This document shows positions 45,246-57,828 of a stretch of DNA of 64,000 nt, piece after piece. Each line of letters begins with the position of its first letter. Position 1 is the first letter of the stretch. Location: NCBI GenBank assembly GCA_037953625.1, contig CM075656.1, forward strand, positions 83,781,001-83,845,000, in the 5' to 3' direction. The DNA is from Crotalaria pallida. Its lineage: Eukaryota; Streptophyta; Magnoliopsida; Fabales; Fabaceae. Both the position numbers and the translations under genes were made by a program. The notes under the pieces were generated by a model. That model did no database searches. It was not told the origin of the DNA and saw only the letters and a program-made list of their open reading frames with translations.

Positions 45246-47225
45246 CTTGTTAATCGGTTAAAGCATTAAAAAGCAATCTGACCTGTACAAATTTTGTTAG
45301 TGTAATCGATTGTCAATGTGTGACAATTGATTGTCAGTATGTAAGCTTCGCCAAACATTAAGTTTTTCAAATGCAACTTGTTTTATATAAAAATATAAGT
45401 TCCAAAACTCATTATTAGTCTTTATTGATGCATGAAAATGTATTTTAAATATTTACAAAATGTATGCATCATTTTGTAAAATAGGTTTTTGTAATGACTC
45501 GATTTCTTGATTTGTTAAAAGTTTATTCTTTGAGATTCATTGTCTAACCTAAGACTCTATCCAAGCAAATACCTAAAGGACTTAAAATATAAATGATAAA
45601 ATAAAAAATAAAGTCCTAAAGCTTTGCTTTTGAGTCCTTGTTGTTGTTTGTTGCGTTTTCTTTTCTTTTCTTCTTCATGCACTTTGTCTTCATCAAAACA
45701 CATGTCAAGCATTTGCTTCACAAATATCATATTATTATGTATTTTTAAAACTTATTTCTTTTTAATAATACTATTTTCTTCGTCTCATAAAAAAAGTAAA
45801 AATAAAAAGAAACACGCATTTAATGGTTTGTTTAACACATGACTCAATTATCAAACAATTAATTTAATACATTTTACATTGAACAACCAATCACAATTCA
45901 AAATTTGCAATTTCCAAAATTCTTTATTAATTACTTTAACTTTAATTTAGGACAAAAAATTTATTGTACCATTTTTTATCATCATTGTAAGATAGAAAAA
46001 GTAATTATATACTGTACTAAAAATTATCTCAATTTTTTTCAATACATTATTATTTAGTATAAATCTCTAAAAACTACATCTGTATTGAAATAATATTTAA
46101 AAATTAAAATTGAGTAAAAGTTAACATTATAATAAATGAAGTTAGATAATTTTACCGACTTAAAATTATGAAGTGCATGAAAAATATTATTATTATTATT
46201 TATTATATATTAATTTTCAGAATTTCAGTGACCCTTCTATATCTATTTTTATGTCCCTTTAAAATAATATATTGTCAACGTAAGTAATTGCCAGCAATTT
46301 GTACTTTTATATCTTATTCTTAGTTAGTTTACTTTAAAATAATTAACTTTGCTGTTAGAGAAAATTAAAGTAGAAGAATAAAATGAGAAATGATTAGCTA
46401 TATACTAACTCTTTAATAGTCCATATGCAATGTAATTTAAGTTTGTTTTTTATCTTATTTTAAATTATGTTTGACAGAAAGTAGATATAGTTGAGTAATA
46501 ATTTTGCATCCATATACGGTACTTGTGTATATGAAATTATAGACACCAACACTACTTGAACATACTATTCGTTATTTCGTATGTTTCTATTTTCAGTGTG
46601 AGAAATGATCGTGTAAAACTTTGTATGTCCTTTGGTATATAGGATGTGTATATTTCACTGGTGAGTGCGTGGCAGCTACTGGCTAGATAGGTCTAGGAAT
46701 CTCCATCGTCCACACTCCACAGTTCATCTCGCCGTGAATGAAAGACCTCATCTTCAGCCTTCAGGCTGCTCAGGCTTTTGTCTCTCTGCCTATTTTCCAT
46801 CTTCATTCTTATTGCAGCCACGCTTAAAAACTCTCCATGCGTGTATCATTTAACTTTAAGTGCATATTTTTTGTTGCTGCATACATTTACGCAGGTACCT
46901 GTATATGAAACTATCGAGATTAGCTACACATACTCTGATACCCTCTCTTTGTTATAGATCACACGTTCTGAAAGGTTTTTTTTAGTTCTAATTATAAGTC
47001 ACTTTAAATTTTGTGTGCATCATTTATTACTTTTTTTCTTTTTTTGTTTTTATTAAATGTTTTGATTATTTTCATTAATAAGTGTGAATTTTTCAAAAAA
47101 AAATTGAAAGGGTAAAATTATAATGTTATAATATATTCTCATAAAATTCATAATACTAACTATTTTCCTTGATATGCGTAATTTCATTAAATATGCAGCA
47201 TAATAAAAGATAGTAGGGAGTAATA
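45246..47225. other. AT-rich spacer without recognisable gene
   Basis: A TTGTTAATCGGTTAAAG..GTAATCGATTGTCAATG patch at 45247-45340 looks like further LTR debris. A mixed-composition block at 46650-46860 has an open frame of 62 codons without recognisable features. A worn MITE may lie at 46976-47222. Confidence 0.4.
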
Positions 47226-47408
47226 TACAAAGGGTCTCGCTAACAAGTGCCCTAAGGACACTTGTTAAGGTTTCTATATTTAGAAAAACAATTATCAATG
47301 CACATTACTCCGTGTCTCGAGAATCTAAAAAAATGCATTTTTCAATGGTTATTTACTACATTTAGCTTATTAACAAGTGCACCAAGGACACTTGTTAGCA
47401 TTTGCCAT
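47226..47408. mobile_element. Small foldback MITE
   Basis: TCGCTAACAAGTGCCCTAAG and GACACTTGTTAA at the left, TTAACAAGTGCACCAAGGAC and ACTTGTTAGCA at the right; the block is itself self-complementary. About 180 bp, non-coding. Confidence 0.6.
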
Positions 47409-47456
47409 ATACAAATTAATCCCGGTGACAAGTGAAAGCCATCACTTGTTAAATTA

Positions 47457-47712
47457 CTCCCTTTGGTCCCTAATATGAGCATCTTTTGACCAATTTTACT
47501 TCCTTTAAGAAAGTTAGTTAGTGACATTGGAAATGTAAATATTTGGTATTATTTTCAAAAGTACCCTTATAATTAGTAATGAGAATGTAAAAAGTGTTAA
47601 GTAAATAAGAGTGTTTGTGGAAAAAAAAGTAATTAATGCCATTGAAAATTAGAAATGAGGCTTATATTAAGGACAAAAAAAAGGTCTCGAAAGGGGCTTA
47701 TACCGGAGGGAG
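47457..47712. mobile_element. Stowaway-like MITE
   Basis: CTCCCTTTGGTCCCTAATAT pairs with GGGGCTTATACCGGAGGGAG; TA flanks at 47455 and 47713. 256 bp. Confidence 0.8.
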
Positions 47713-47782
47713 TATTAAATATAGAATTAATATAATAACTTCATATGTTTTTTAAGGAAGGTAAAAAATTACATTTTAACTA

Positions 47783-48005
47783 CTCCTCCGATTTTAAACA
47801 TAAGAAAAAAAATGCTAACTTCACATTTATTAAATTAATTAATTGAGTAAACTTAATTTTTTGAATTCATAAAAAAATAAATTACTTTAGGAAACATGTA
47901 TTAAAAACGAAATAAAAATTAAATGATACAACCACTTTATGAAGATATTTTTGAATGATTGTATTGAAACAAAAAGTTAGTTAAAATATGTTTATATTTA
48001 AGATC
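47783..48005. mobile_element. Degenerate Stowaway-like MITE
   Basis: Left end CTCCTCCGATTTTAAACATA after TA; the right end (TATGTTTATATTTAAGATC) is only partly complementary. Confidence 0.45.
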
Positions 48006-48129
48006 ACTAATAAAAAATTAAGAGTAAAATTTTTAAATAGAGAAATAAATAAATAAAATAGTAAAGTTTAAACAAAATAATTTTGGAATGACAAAATATT
48101 TTTTAGATAGATTTAAGATTAATAAATTA

Positions 48130-48302
48130 CTCCCTCCATCTCATTATCTTGGTAAAAAAAATACACTCTTTTATTTTGAAAAAGTTTTAAATCATGCCTT
48201 ATATTTTATTTTGAAAGCATAATCATACATTATATCAAAAAAATATTTTCTTATTTTTGTTGACTACTCTAACTTTTATCAAGATAATGGAACGAAAAGA
48301 AT
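48130..48302. mobile_element. Stowaway-like MITE
   Basis: CTCCCTCCATCTCATTATCT after TA; right end AAGATAATGGAACGAAAAGA partly complementary. Confidence 0.5.
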
Positions 48303-48941
48303 ACTTTTCTTAATCTATGTGAATATTTTCTTATTTTTGTTGATTACTTTGACTTTTATCAAGTAAGAAATAGAGAAAGTATCAGTGTAACGTTAATGTA
48401 AATGTTTTCAATAAAACAAATCTTAAATGTTCCTCATAATAAATTATGTATTAAATATCTAAAAATTATGAACGTTGTCCAAATTAGATTACGATGGATT
48501 AATTTATGACTTTGTAATTGGCTAATCATCTTTTTTGCATTCGTCCATCTTTGTACTGTAAGGTTGAACACGAGACATGCCTGACAATAGCAATAGGGCG
48601 GGTTTCACCGATTACAATCTCAAAATCACCCAGGGTGGGACAAATTTGAGTGTGGATTTAAAAAGAATGTGTATAAAAAATGGAACTCAAACCTATTTTC
48701 GTTGGGCTTGGAAATATACGTAAATAATCCGTCTAATTATTTTTTAAATTATTTATTTTTTATTATATAAAACAAAAATCATACATAGAATACATTATAA
48801 TTTAAATAAAATATAATAATAAAAGTCAAAAAATTTAAGAATATTTAAGAAAACATATGAATTAAATTTTGCTTTCAATGAAATATGGTAGTTTAACTAC
48901 TTCACCATTTTAACTATTTTAGTAAGGCTCGAAGCTACTTA
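48303..48941. other. AT-rich spacer
   Basis: No gene seen. A GC-richer patch near 48560-48710 is unassigned. Confidence 0.4.
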
Positions 48942-49364
48942 GAGCATCCACACACTTACACCCTTGAATCTCTCTTTTGTTTTTAAATGGATCCTACATA
49001 TTATTTTATTATTCTTCACACTTTCCTACATTTTTAAGGACAAACACATATTTCATCCACACTCATAAATTCACTTTTATCCTTAAAATTAAGATCCACA
49101 TGCTATCCACACTTTTAATATTTTACATTAAAAAATTGGTACCCACGTACTTTTATCCTCTAGTAGGTGTTGTTGCCTTGTTGGTGTTGTTTTTCTTTCT
49201 TCCTCCCCTCCATTTTTTCATTAAAAAATCGACTAACTCTGGCTCATTTCTGACATTAGCTTTGTCCTTAAATATGAACAAATGATAATTATGGACAAAA
49301 TATAGTTCTCCATACCGGTTTAAGGACAAAGTTAAAAACACCGGAGCTAAGGGTGCTGATGCTC
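48942..49364. mobile_element. Tourist-like (PIF/Harbinger) MITE
   Basis: Ends GAGCATCCACACACTTA and GGGTGCTGATGCTC, flanked by TTA on both sides (48939-48941, 49365-49367), the usual 3-bp Harbinger duplication. 423 bp, no transposase. Confidence 0.8.
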
Positions 49365-50200
49365 TTAGCTCTGGTGGCTGTTCCTTTCGTGTCAAATTAA
49401 AACCTAGCTTACTCGATATTGTTTAAAAAAAGGTTTGCGCTACTAAGTTTAGGATGGAAAATATTTTTTTTTTACCCGAATTATATAAAGACTTTTTTTT
49501 ACCCTGTTTGGTCTCGGCCAAAGCCCAAAGTTTACCCACCGTAGTCCAATTTGTCATTTATTATAACTTCACCCTATGTAATTCAAATTTCTAGGAATTA
49601 GGTTATCTTGTGGAAAAAAAAACTTTATGAGCTATTTAGTGATTTAATGTGTCCCTTGGAAAAAAATTTCAATAACTGTTTTAAGACTTTTTTTTATTTT
49701 TATTTTTAACTAAATTGTACTACAAAAAAATTTAGGGACCAATTTGAACTTTTAATTTAATTTTAATTAAATAGGAATAAAAGTGCTCAAAATTTAATTC
49801 CCATCTATCCTAAAAAGATGATAAAAAAATGTAAATAAAATTATTCCTAATTAATATCACAATGATAAATAAAAATATTCGAAAATCACTTAAAATAATT
49901 ATGTTGAGAAATCAAGAAATATATATTAAACGTAAAAGAAATAGAAGAACTCATCCATTAAATATCAAGAGGTTATTATTGTTGGCAATTTTTTTATTGT
50001 AAATGTGAGAATATGTGGTTAAAATTTAATTGTACTATAGTGCTATTGTAATTTGTGTTAAAAAAAAAAAGTTGTTTCCTTATCTTTATCAACTTGGTCA
50101 AAAATTTATGATGTTTTTAAGATACAGGGAATATATGATGATGATAATGATGCTAATAATAGATGTATTTCTAATAATTACTTCCTCCCTTTTACTCCTT
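49365..50200. other. AT-rich spacer
   Basis: Nothing recognisable as gene or complete element. Confidence 0.4.
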
Positions 50201-50760
50201 CGGGTGCAGTCCTAGGCCCAGTGGTAGGGCATTTATCCCGTCGAACGAGATTGAGGAGGACCTTGAGGAGGGGGAGAGCGAGGAGGAGGTATCAGTCGAT
50301 CCGGCTACTAGATCCCGTGGAGGACCGAGTCGTTTCTAGGCATAGACATAGTATAGGTAATATGGATCTTGGACCTGATGTGTAGCTGCAGTGGACCAGT
50401 TGGATGCTTGGAGGATCGGTTCGACCTGCTCTTTGACACTTATTTTTGAGTTGTGACATTCTGTACATACTTTTGGAGTGTTGGAGAGCTGAGATCTTTT
50501 ATATTATATTTTTGTACTTTCGGTTTATGGACACAGTACTCAGGACTTGTACCATTTTGATGACTATTTCTCTTGTACTTATGGGATCTTTTCATATATA
50601 TATATATATATATATATATGCATATATATATATACATGATATTTATTTCACAACTGATTCTTAAGTACTATTTTATTTTCGCGCACTCTGATTTATGGCA
50701 AAAAGCGAATTTGGCAATTGTTATAGTTTATTGTCGTTAAACCTCGCAGGACAACAATAA
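50201..50760 (+). other. Unassigned GC-richer fragment with AT microsatellite
   Basis: One frame from about 50210 reads an acidic tail, EIEEDLEEGESEEEVSVDPA, then TRSRGGPSRF and a stop at about 50336, followed by UTR-like sequence and an AT repeat at 50597-50636. This could be the end of a lost transposon or host coding region, or a tRNA-derived repeat (GGCCCAGTGGTAGGGCA near 50216). I do not recognise it. Confidence 0.3.
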
Positions 50761-52809
50761 GTTTGTAATTACCAAAGGTTTTCCTTTTTAAGAAAAATGT
50801 TGTCTTGGGGTATTTCCTACGACTTGATATGATATAAAGTTATCAAGCCGAATTCATTATACTCTCAAACAATAAAGTCTAATGTTTAAATACAAGTCCA
50901 AATATTTTCAAGAAATGTTAATTAAACTTAACGAAAGATTTTATACGAGATATTTCTCTTGATCATAATTATATATAATTTTTTTAAAGATTTTTTTCTA
51001 ATTATAAGTTTCTTCACATTTCTTATTCATCATTTATTTTTTTTTTCTCTTTTGTCCTTATTAAGTGTTTTGATTGATTATTTTTTTATTGTTTATTAAT
51101 GAGTGTGAACTTTACAAAAAAAATTGAGATGATAAAATTGTAATGTTTACAAGAATAGTATTGTCATATATTTCAGAAAATTAACTATTTTCCTTGACAT
51201 GTGTGATCCGGTTAAGTATGTCTTATAATAAGGATATCTCTTTTATCCTTTTAGGCTTGGGCACACTTATCTTTTTGTGTAAAATGATCATATTTAATTA
51301 TTGTTGAAAATTGTAATAGTATTTTATTTTTATTAAGAAATGTGTCAATTAATTAATGTACAGTAATTTAAGGATGAAAGATAAAATAAAAGTAGAATTA
51401 ATGATGAGTAAAAGAATTTGATAATGTAAAAAAGGATTTGATAATGTTAAAATAATTAATCACCAAATTGTGCGAATGAATATATTGAAAAAAAAACAAA
51501 AACATTAAAAAAATACTCTTATATCTCATCTTAAAGTGTAATTAAAAAAAATAAAGAAAAAATGACTGATAGAATAATTTGAAAAAAAGTAAAAAAAGAA
51601 AACCGATAAAAACTTAAAACAATAAAGCGTAACAAATATCACTGCTTAAAAAAAAAAACCCCAAAACCCTGCATACCCGATTTTGTTAATGTAAGTGCAT
51701 GTTGTGTTTTGTTATGAGTTAACCAAAATCAATTTTGAAATATCAACCATTTTTAAGTGCATGTTTTGTTTTATGATGAGTTAGCCCAAAATCAATTATG
51801 AAATGTCAACGTTATCAACAGTTATGCTCTAACGTAATTTTGGATGCAGAATTCTGAAATGGAAATCAAACATAGTTTAATAGTTACTTTTGTTCCAACC
51901 TTAATTTTGGACCAGTTGCGTCAGCGGCTGCGTCGTGAAGGTCTGGGAATAGAGACAAAACAAGTAGTAATAAGTTTGGCTTGACACACATGACCCAGCA
52001 CTCTCCACGATCAATCCAATCAGTGGGTCCTAAATCTCCTGACAGATTTTTTACGTACAGAATTGAACATGAATTCACTTCAAATAAGAAGCCTTTTGAT
52101 TTAACACAAGTGTGAAGTATGGACGAACACGTATTGATTAAAAAAGAATGATAATCATAATGATGCATCTTAAAATTGTTTTTTTTTTTAAATAATTTCT
52201 TCTTTTTTTTACAAGAACAGAAAAATTAAATATACATCAATCAATTTCAAAATTTAACATCAAACGAAACAGGATGGATCCAGGTATGCTAAATCGGGGG
52301 CATTTACTCCCACTAGAATTGGGAATTTTTATTATTTTCAATTAGTGAGTATATGTGTGGTACAGTTTAGATTATAAAATTTAAATTTGTTTGCTTAATA
52401 AGATTAAATTATTAAAAAAAATAACTTAGAAAAAAAGAAAGGATTTCGCTGATAACAAGTGTTTTTAGTGTTTAAGGGTGTTTGTTAAGGTTATTGGATT
52501 TGGAATTTTTTTTACAAGCAAAAAATTTTATTTTAATAATGGATTTATCTAAGCATCATGTATACATGAACCTCACTTTCTTTAAGAATTTGAACATGAT
52601 ACACAATCATGTATTCAAAATATATCAAAACCGACCAAGAGCAATACACACGAGTCAACTCCACGAAAATGTGAAGTAATAGTTGCAACTCTAGGACAAC
52701 AAAATTCTAATGAACTCAACACTACAAACAAGGGTATTACTAGGATACCTAGCTACCTCCTTAAAAAACTTGATAAAAAAAACCTAGCGGGAAAAATCCT
52801 ATACAAGGA
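50761..52809. other. AT-rich spacer with MITE debris
   Basis: A reversed, worn copy of the Stowaway family of 26357-26674 can be traced at about 51255-51560. A non-AT-rich block at 51890-52110 has no recognisable coding feature. Nothing else is supported. Confidence 0.4.
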
Positions 52810-52814
52810 GAAAA

Positions 52815-54436
52815 TGTTAGATCTAGTGTGCAACTGCATAGTTTTGATAATGACAATGTTTTGGAGAAGCTCAATCATGAACAAGCTCAACAAAATGTCG
52901 AAGAACAAAAGCAACAATGATGAAGAGAGAGCAAGCTCAAGGACTTTAATGTGTGTGTTGTTTATATCTTTTGTTTTGAGTCTTAGAATTTGGGTAGAGT
53001 TATTAGAGGGTAGTGAATCTCTATCAAGTGCATGATCATATTATATCTTGAGTATTTCACTTAACCAAAATCAATAGGTGGCTTAAAAGTATTTTAGAAA
53101 AGGTTTAAATTTGAGAAAACAAGTTTTTAAAAGTGTTTTTCAGCCTTTAATCGATTAGCATAATTTGAATCAGGTCTTAATCGATTAGCTTGAGATGCTT
53201 AATCGATTAGCAAGTGTTAGACAGTGGTTAATCGATTGCTCGATGCCCTAATCGATTAACACGTGTTTTCAACTTTTTAAATTAGCTTTTCACTTTGCAA
53301 AATCAGTTCTAATGTTTTCTAAATTAAACTTATGAGTATTCTATATAAACCTTTTCCTAATCATTATGTTTAACAAATTTCATTTTTACATCATTTTAGA
53401 AAAGATTAAAGCCACACTATTCTCTCAACATTCTCTCTCACTTTTACAAAGATCAAAGTTCTTATTTTCATATCTTTGATCAAGAAACTTTTTGATCTCA
53501 AGTTCTAATAGTTTATTGTTCTTGAAGGAGATTCAATAAGTGTTTTGTTATTCATTGAGTTGTAATCATTACAAGAGGAAAACTATCAATACAACAAGAG
53601 GAAGTCTTGATGTTGTTTTATCAAGCAAATTGAAGTGAAAGCCTTGGTGTGTTCATAAAGCATTGGAAGTCTTGTTGCGAGGAATCAACAAGCAAGTGGA
53701 AGACTTGATGTGGGGTATCATCAAGCAAGAAAAGAGGTTAGATTAGAGGTTCAATAGAGTTGCAAGACAAGAGTGGGGTATCTCTTGGAGGCTATCAAGT
53801 GGGGTATCTTGAGAGGCAATCGCTTGTAATTTGAGAACTCTGATTCCTTAGTGAAGAAATATCTCTTGTGGAAGAGGGGACATGATGCAGCTCTCGGTGG
53901 TTGAGAGTGAGCCAGTATAAAATCTCTGTGCAGTATCTCTTTCCCTTAATCCTTTTAACTTTTGCTATTTCATATATATTGTTCTTGATTGAAAACCTAG
54001 AGAAGATTGATTTTCATATAATTGAATGAATTAGTTTTTAATAGTTCAAATTGATTTGGGGAAAACATTTTTTTTCATAATCTAGGTAATCATTAACAAT
54101 TTTTGTGTGTAATCATTCCATGCTATCTCTGATTATGTATGATATTTGATTGATTTTCGTTTTCGGTTGAAAAGTGATTTTCTCTGTTCTATAGTGATTA
54201 ATCGATTAACTGGGGGGCTAATCGATTAACCTTGTGCATGCTCTCAGGTGTTAGTCGATTAACCCTTTGCCTAGTCGATTAAGAGCTGAAATTTTTGTGA
54301 AAATCATTTGTTTTAATCGTTTCAATTTGTTTTATTTGAAAATCTTTTAACGTTTTTTTAACACCTATTCAATCCCCCCTATAGGTGTTTTCCTAGTGTT
54401 CTTTAGTTAATTCATCCACCGATTGTAGTCCCTATA
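52815..54436 (+). mobile_element. Solo LTR of a copia-type element
   Basis: Starts TGTTAGATCTAG and has near its end ACACCTATTCAATCCCCCCT, which resembles the 3' end of SIRE-like copia LTRs. Flanking GAAAA at 52810-52814 and 54437-54441 would be the 5-bp duplication, with the terminal CA changed to TA. The length (1622 bp) is close to the LTR of the copia element at 39473. It carries about nine TTAATCGATTAA-type palindromes in two clusters (53145-53265 and 54195-54285). No coding region. Confidence 0.65.
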
Positions 54437-54441
54437 GAAAA

Positions 54442-56510
54442 GATTATAGTAAATCTTAGCAAGCACACCCACTAGCACACCACAAGGGTATAAAGGGTAA
54501 ACTCAGACTAGGAGTAGTGTTCAAATTCAAACCGATAAAAAAAACTACAAACCAGCAATAAAAAACCAAAAACTAGAAAAACCAAATTTGTTTGGATGTT
54601 TTTGAATTAATTATTGAAAAACTGATTGGTTTTTGGTTTTAGTTTTCAGAATCGATTCAGACCGAATTGGCCGCTAGTTATAAATATACACGCAAAAACA
54701 CACTGCATCGGGCTTAATACTTACATACATACTGTACATATGGATAATGTTATCTTAATTTATGCTAATTAGAAATACCAACATCAATAATAGTTTATGC
54801 TAATTATAAATATATACATGTATTGTCGAAGCTGTCCTTGGGCTATGGCAAGAGGGGCGGCCGCCTAAGGGCCCCAAATTTTTGGGCCTTAAAAAAATTT
54901 TGACCCATACTTGAATAAAAAAAATTAAGTAAAAAAAAAAGAAATAACGCTTTGGAGAGTATATGAAAGGTACTTCCTCCGATCTCTAATATAAGGAAAG
55001 AAAAAAAGAACATACTTATTTTGATCTCAAATATAAGAAAAAGTTAATGAACTTTATATTTTCAATACAATTATTTTTAAAATATTCCTATAAAATTATT
55101 ATGTCATTTAATTTTTGTTTTATTCTCGATACAACTTTCCTAAAATATTTTTTTTTTATGAATTTAAGAAAATTAAATACACTCAACTAATTTTTTTAAT
55201 AAGCGTGAAGTTTATTATTTTTTTTTATAATAGAAACCAGGGGTGTATATAGATGATTGAGGGTTAGTGATAATTATGTAAGGGTGGTTTGACATGGTTT
55301 AAAAAATGGAAATTTACATTGTATGGAGTTGTACTATGTTTTTTTAATCTTGCTTGAAGCAAATGATAAGAGGGAATAATATATACTATGATGTCTATTT
55401 AAGTTATTGTGATTAATGAAATTTCTTAATTATAAAAAAATTGTTAATGTATTACGTTATTGTGTTGTAGTGTATATTACAAAAATTTTACGTACTCGTA
55501 ATTAATTTTACATAATTATTTTTTGTATAAGATAGGCTCTATTTTTAATTTTACATAGGGTTCTGAAAATGTTAGGAAAGACTCTGTGTATTGTGTAGTG
55601 AATAGTATATTTATTATTTTTTTTAGAGGAAAAATATGTAATTCATTCCATAACATAGAATAGTATAAGTAGATCCAACGTTACAACAACAAAGCACATA
55701 TTTTCCACACAATAAAGATTGCTAAGAAAGACTAATTAAATACTCAGCAATAACAGCAAACTCCCTTTGGACATGAATCATCATCAACATCCAGCTTCGA
55801 ACTCTAACAAGACAGTCAACAACCTTTGTTTCCAATAAAACTATCTTATCGATGCCGGAAGTAAGCACATTTCAGTGATAAAAAATCTCAGATCTGTGGA
55901 GGTAGACCCACTGGACAGAAGATAAAACAGAAATTTAGAAGGGAAGATCTGTCTCTTCTAGTTATTTGAGAAAAATAGGAAGGTCATCAAATCTGGACAA
56001 ACAAACACTACACAGATACCTTCCCACACTCAAAACAAAAACCCAGATGAAATTGGGAGAAGAAAACCACACCACTTGCACAAAGGCAAAATTATTTAAC
56101 CCAGATATAATTCGGAGAGAAAATTCCGCACACCTTCCAAAGGAAGGGCCTCCCTCCTTTTCTACCGTTATTACACTTAGAGAAGAGAAGAAAACAAAAA
56201 AAGCAAGTAGAAGGAGAGAAGAGAGGAAAAGAGGACAGAGAATTGTATATTTATTATTGTTATTAAGTTTTTTTTTTAAAGCATTGTTACAAGGCGTAAG
56301 GACCCGACTAAAATGATCTAAATAAATGAATGAGTTCTAGTTCTAAAAAGAATAAAATAAAATAAATAGTCTAACAAAAAATACAAATGAATGAGTACGT
56401 TCTAATCATTTAATATTAATAAGTGTGAGCTATCTATAATAGTACTTATAGGTAGTTAGGGATAGTTGGTCCATAACTAATAGTCTCGGACTCATTCTAA
56501 TTATTCAAAA
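54442..56510. other. Spacer with transposon debris
   Basis: A GGGGCGGCCGCCTAAGGGCC patch at 54855-54880 looks like the end of an old DNA transposon. A worn Stowaway left end (CTTCCTCCGATCTCTAATAT after TA) is at 54973. The block 55620-56300 has one long open frame (55966-56316) of low-complexity charged residues that I consider chance. No gene is supported. Confidence 0.4.
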
Positions 56511-56787
56511 TTCCCTCCAATTTGAAATATAAGGAAGAAAACATATACCTTTTTGTCTAAAATATAAGCAAAATTAACCAACTTTCTTAAAAATTATTTC
56601 ATTTCCAATATTACTTTCTTAAAACATCCCTAGAAAATTGTTATCTTATTTAATTTTTGTTTAATTTTTAATGCAACTTTCCTAAAATACATTTATTCTT
56701 TTATAAATTTAAGAAATTTAAATATAATCAACTAACCTCATTAATAAATGTAAAATTAGTTAATTTTGCTTATAATTCGAACACAAA
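56511..56787. mobile_element. Stowaway-like MITE
   Basis: TTCCCTCCAATTTGAAATAT at the left pairs loosely with TTATAATTCGAAC at the right; internal sequence is shared with the copy at 57545-57828. Confidence 0.55.
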
Positions 56788-56919
56788 AAAATTATTATTT
56801 TTTAATTTAAAAAAATATAAAATGAATAATGAAAGATAATGATATATTCAAAACTAATGATACCATAGAGTTCTCATCTCTTTGCTCTTGTATGCACCAA
56901 TCGATCAAAAGATCACAAA

Positions 56920-57374
56920 GGGTCTGTTTGGGCAAACAAACTTATAGTCGTGAGCTTGTAGCCGATAGCTTTGAGTTTATAATTAATAGCTGTGAATCTA
57001 ACTTATAGTTGTGGGATTATAGCTGAAAACTTATAGCTGTATAGCTTGCTTATTGAACCAGAACTGTTTGGCAAAACTAGTTGTGCAACTAATATAAATA
57101 TATTAAATGACTGAAAAAGGCAAAACAATAATATAATTTAGTAAAAAAAAATGGTAAAATTGAGATATGATTTATTGAAAGCTCTTATTTTTTTTTCTCA
57201 AAGCTACATCAGATAGCTTTCTAAAAGTTAACTTTCAAAAGCTACAAGCTTCCTTTTTGAAAGCTATAAGCTTCTTTTATTTTTGTTCACCAAACAGCTC
57301 TGATAGCTTTTTGACCGGATCAATAAGCTAAAAACTACCAGATAAGCTATTAGCTTGTCTTGCCAAACACAGCC
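56920..57374. mobile_element. hAT-like MITE
   Basis: GGGTCTGTTTGGGCAAAC at the left and GTCTTGCCAAACACAGCC at the right are inverted ends of a type common in plants. AGCTTATAGCT motifs recur through the body. The target duplication is not clear. Confidence 0.65.
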
Positions 57375-57544
57375 AAAAATCTCATTCCTCTCGACGAAAA
57401 AACAAGGATTTCTCTAACATTTCCAATATATTCGGGTATGTTTCTCGGGTGCATTATAAGCCCACAACAGCATAGACACAACCATGTTTCTACTCTTCAA
57501 TTTTTTCCCACTATCTCTCTAAGTTAGATAACAGTTAATATATA

Positions 57545-57828
57545 CTTCCACCGGCTTGAAATATAAACAAAAAAAAAACATATCTCTCTTGTTTTAAAAT
57601 ATAAGCAAAACTAATCAACTTTCTTAAATTTTGTTTCATTCTCAATGCAACTTTCCTAAAACATTTCGAAAAAATTGTTATCTTATTTAATTTTTGTTTC
57701 ATTCTCAATGCAACTTTCCTAAAATACCTCCTTTTTCTTATAAATTTGAGAAAATTAATTACAATCAACTAACCTCCTTAACAAGCGCAAAATTAGTTAG
57801 TTTTACTTATAATTCGAGCCGGAGGAAG
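57545..57828. mobile_element. Stowaway-like MITE
   Basis: CTTCCACCGGCTTGAAATAT pairs with ATAATTCGAGCCGGAGGAAG; TA flanks at 57543 and 57829. 284 bp. The interior holds a direct duplication of CATTCTCAATGCAACTTTCC (57638 and 57701). Confidence 0.85.

Noticed and set aside
55966..56316. 116-codon open frame
   Set aside because: Charged low-complexity residues from purine-rich DNA, no start context, no domain and no splice structure.
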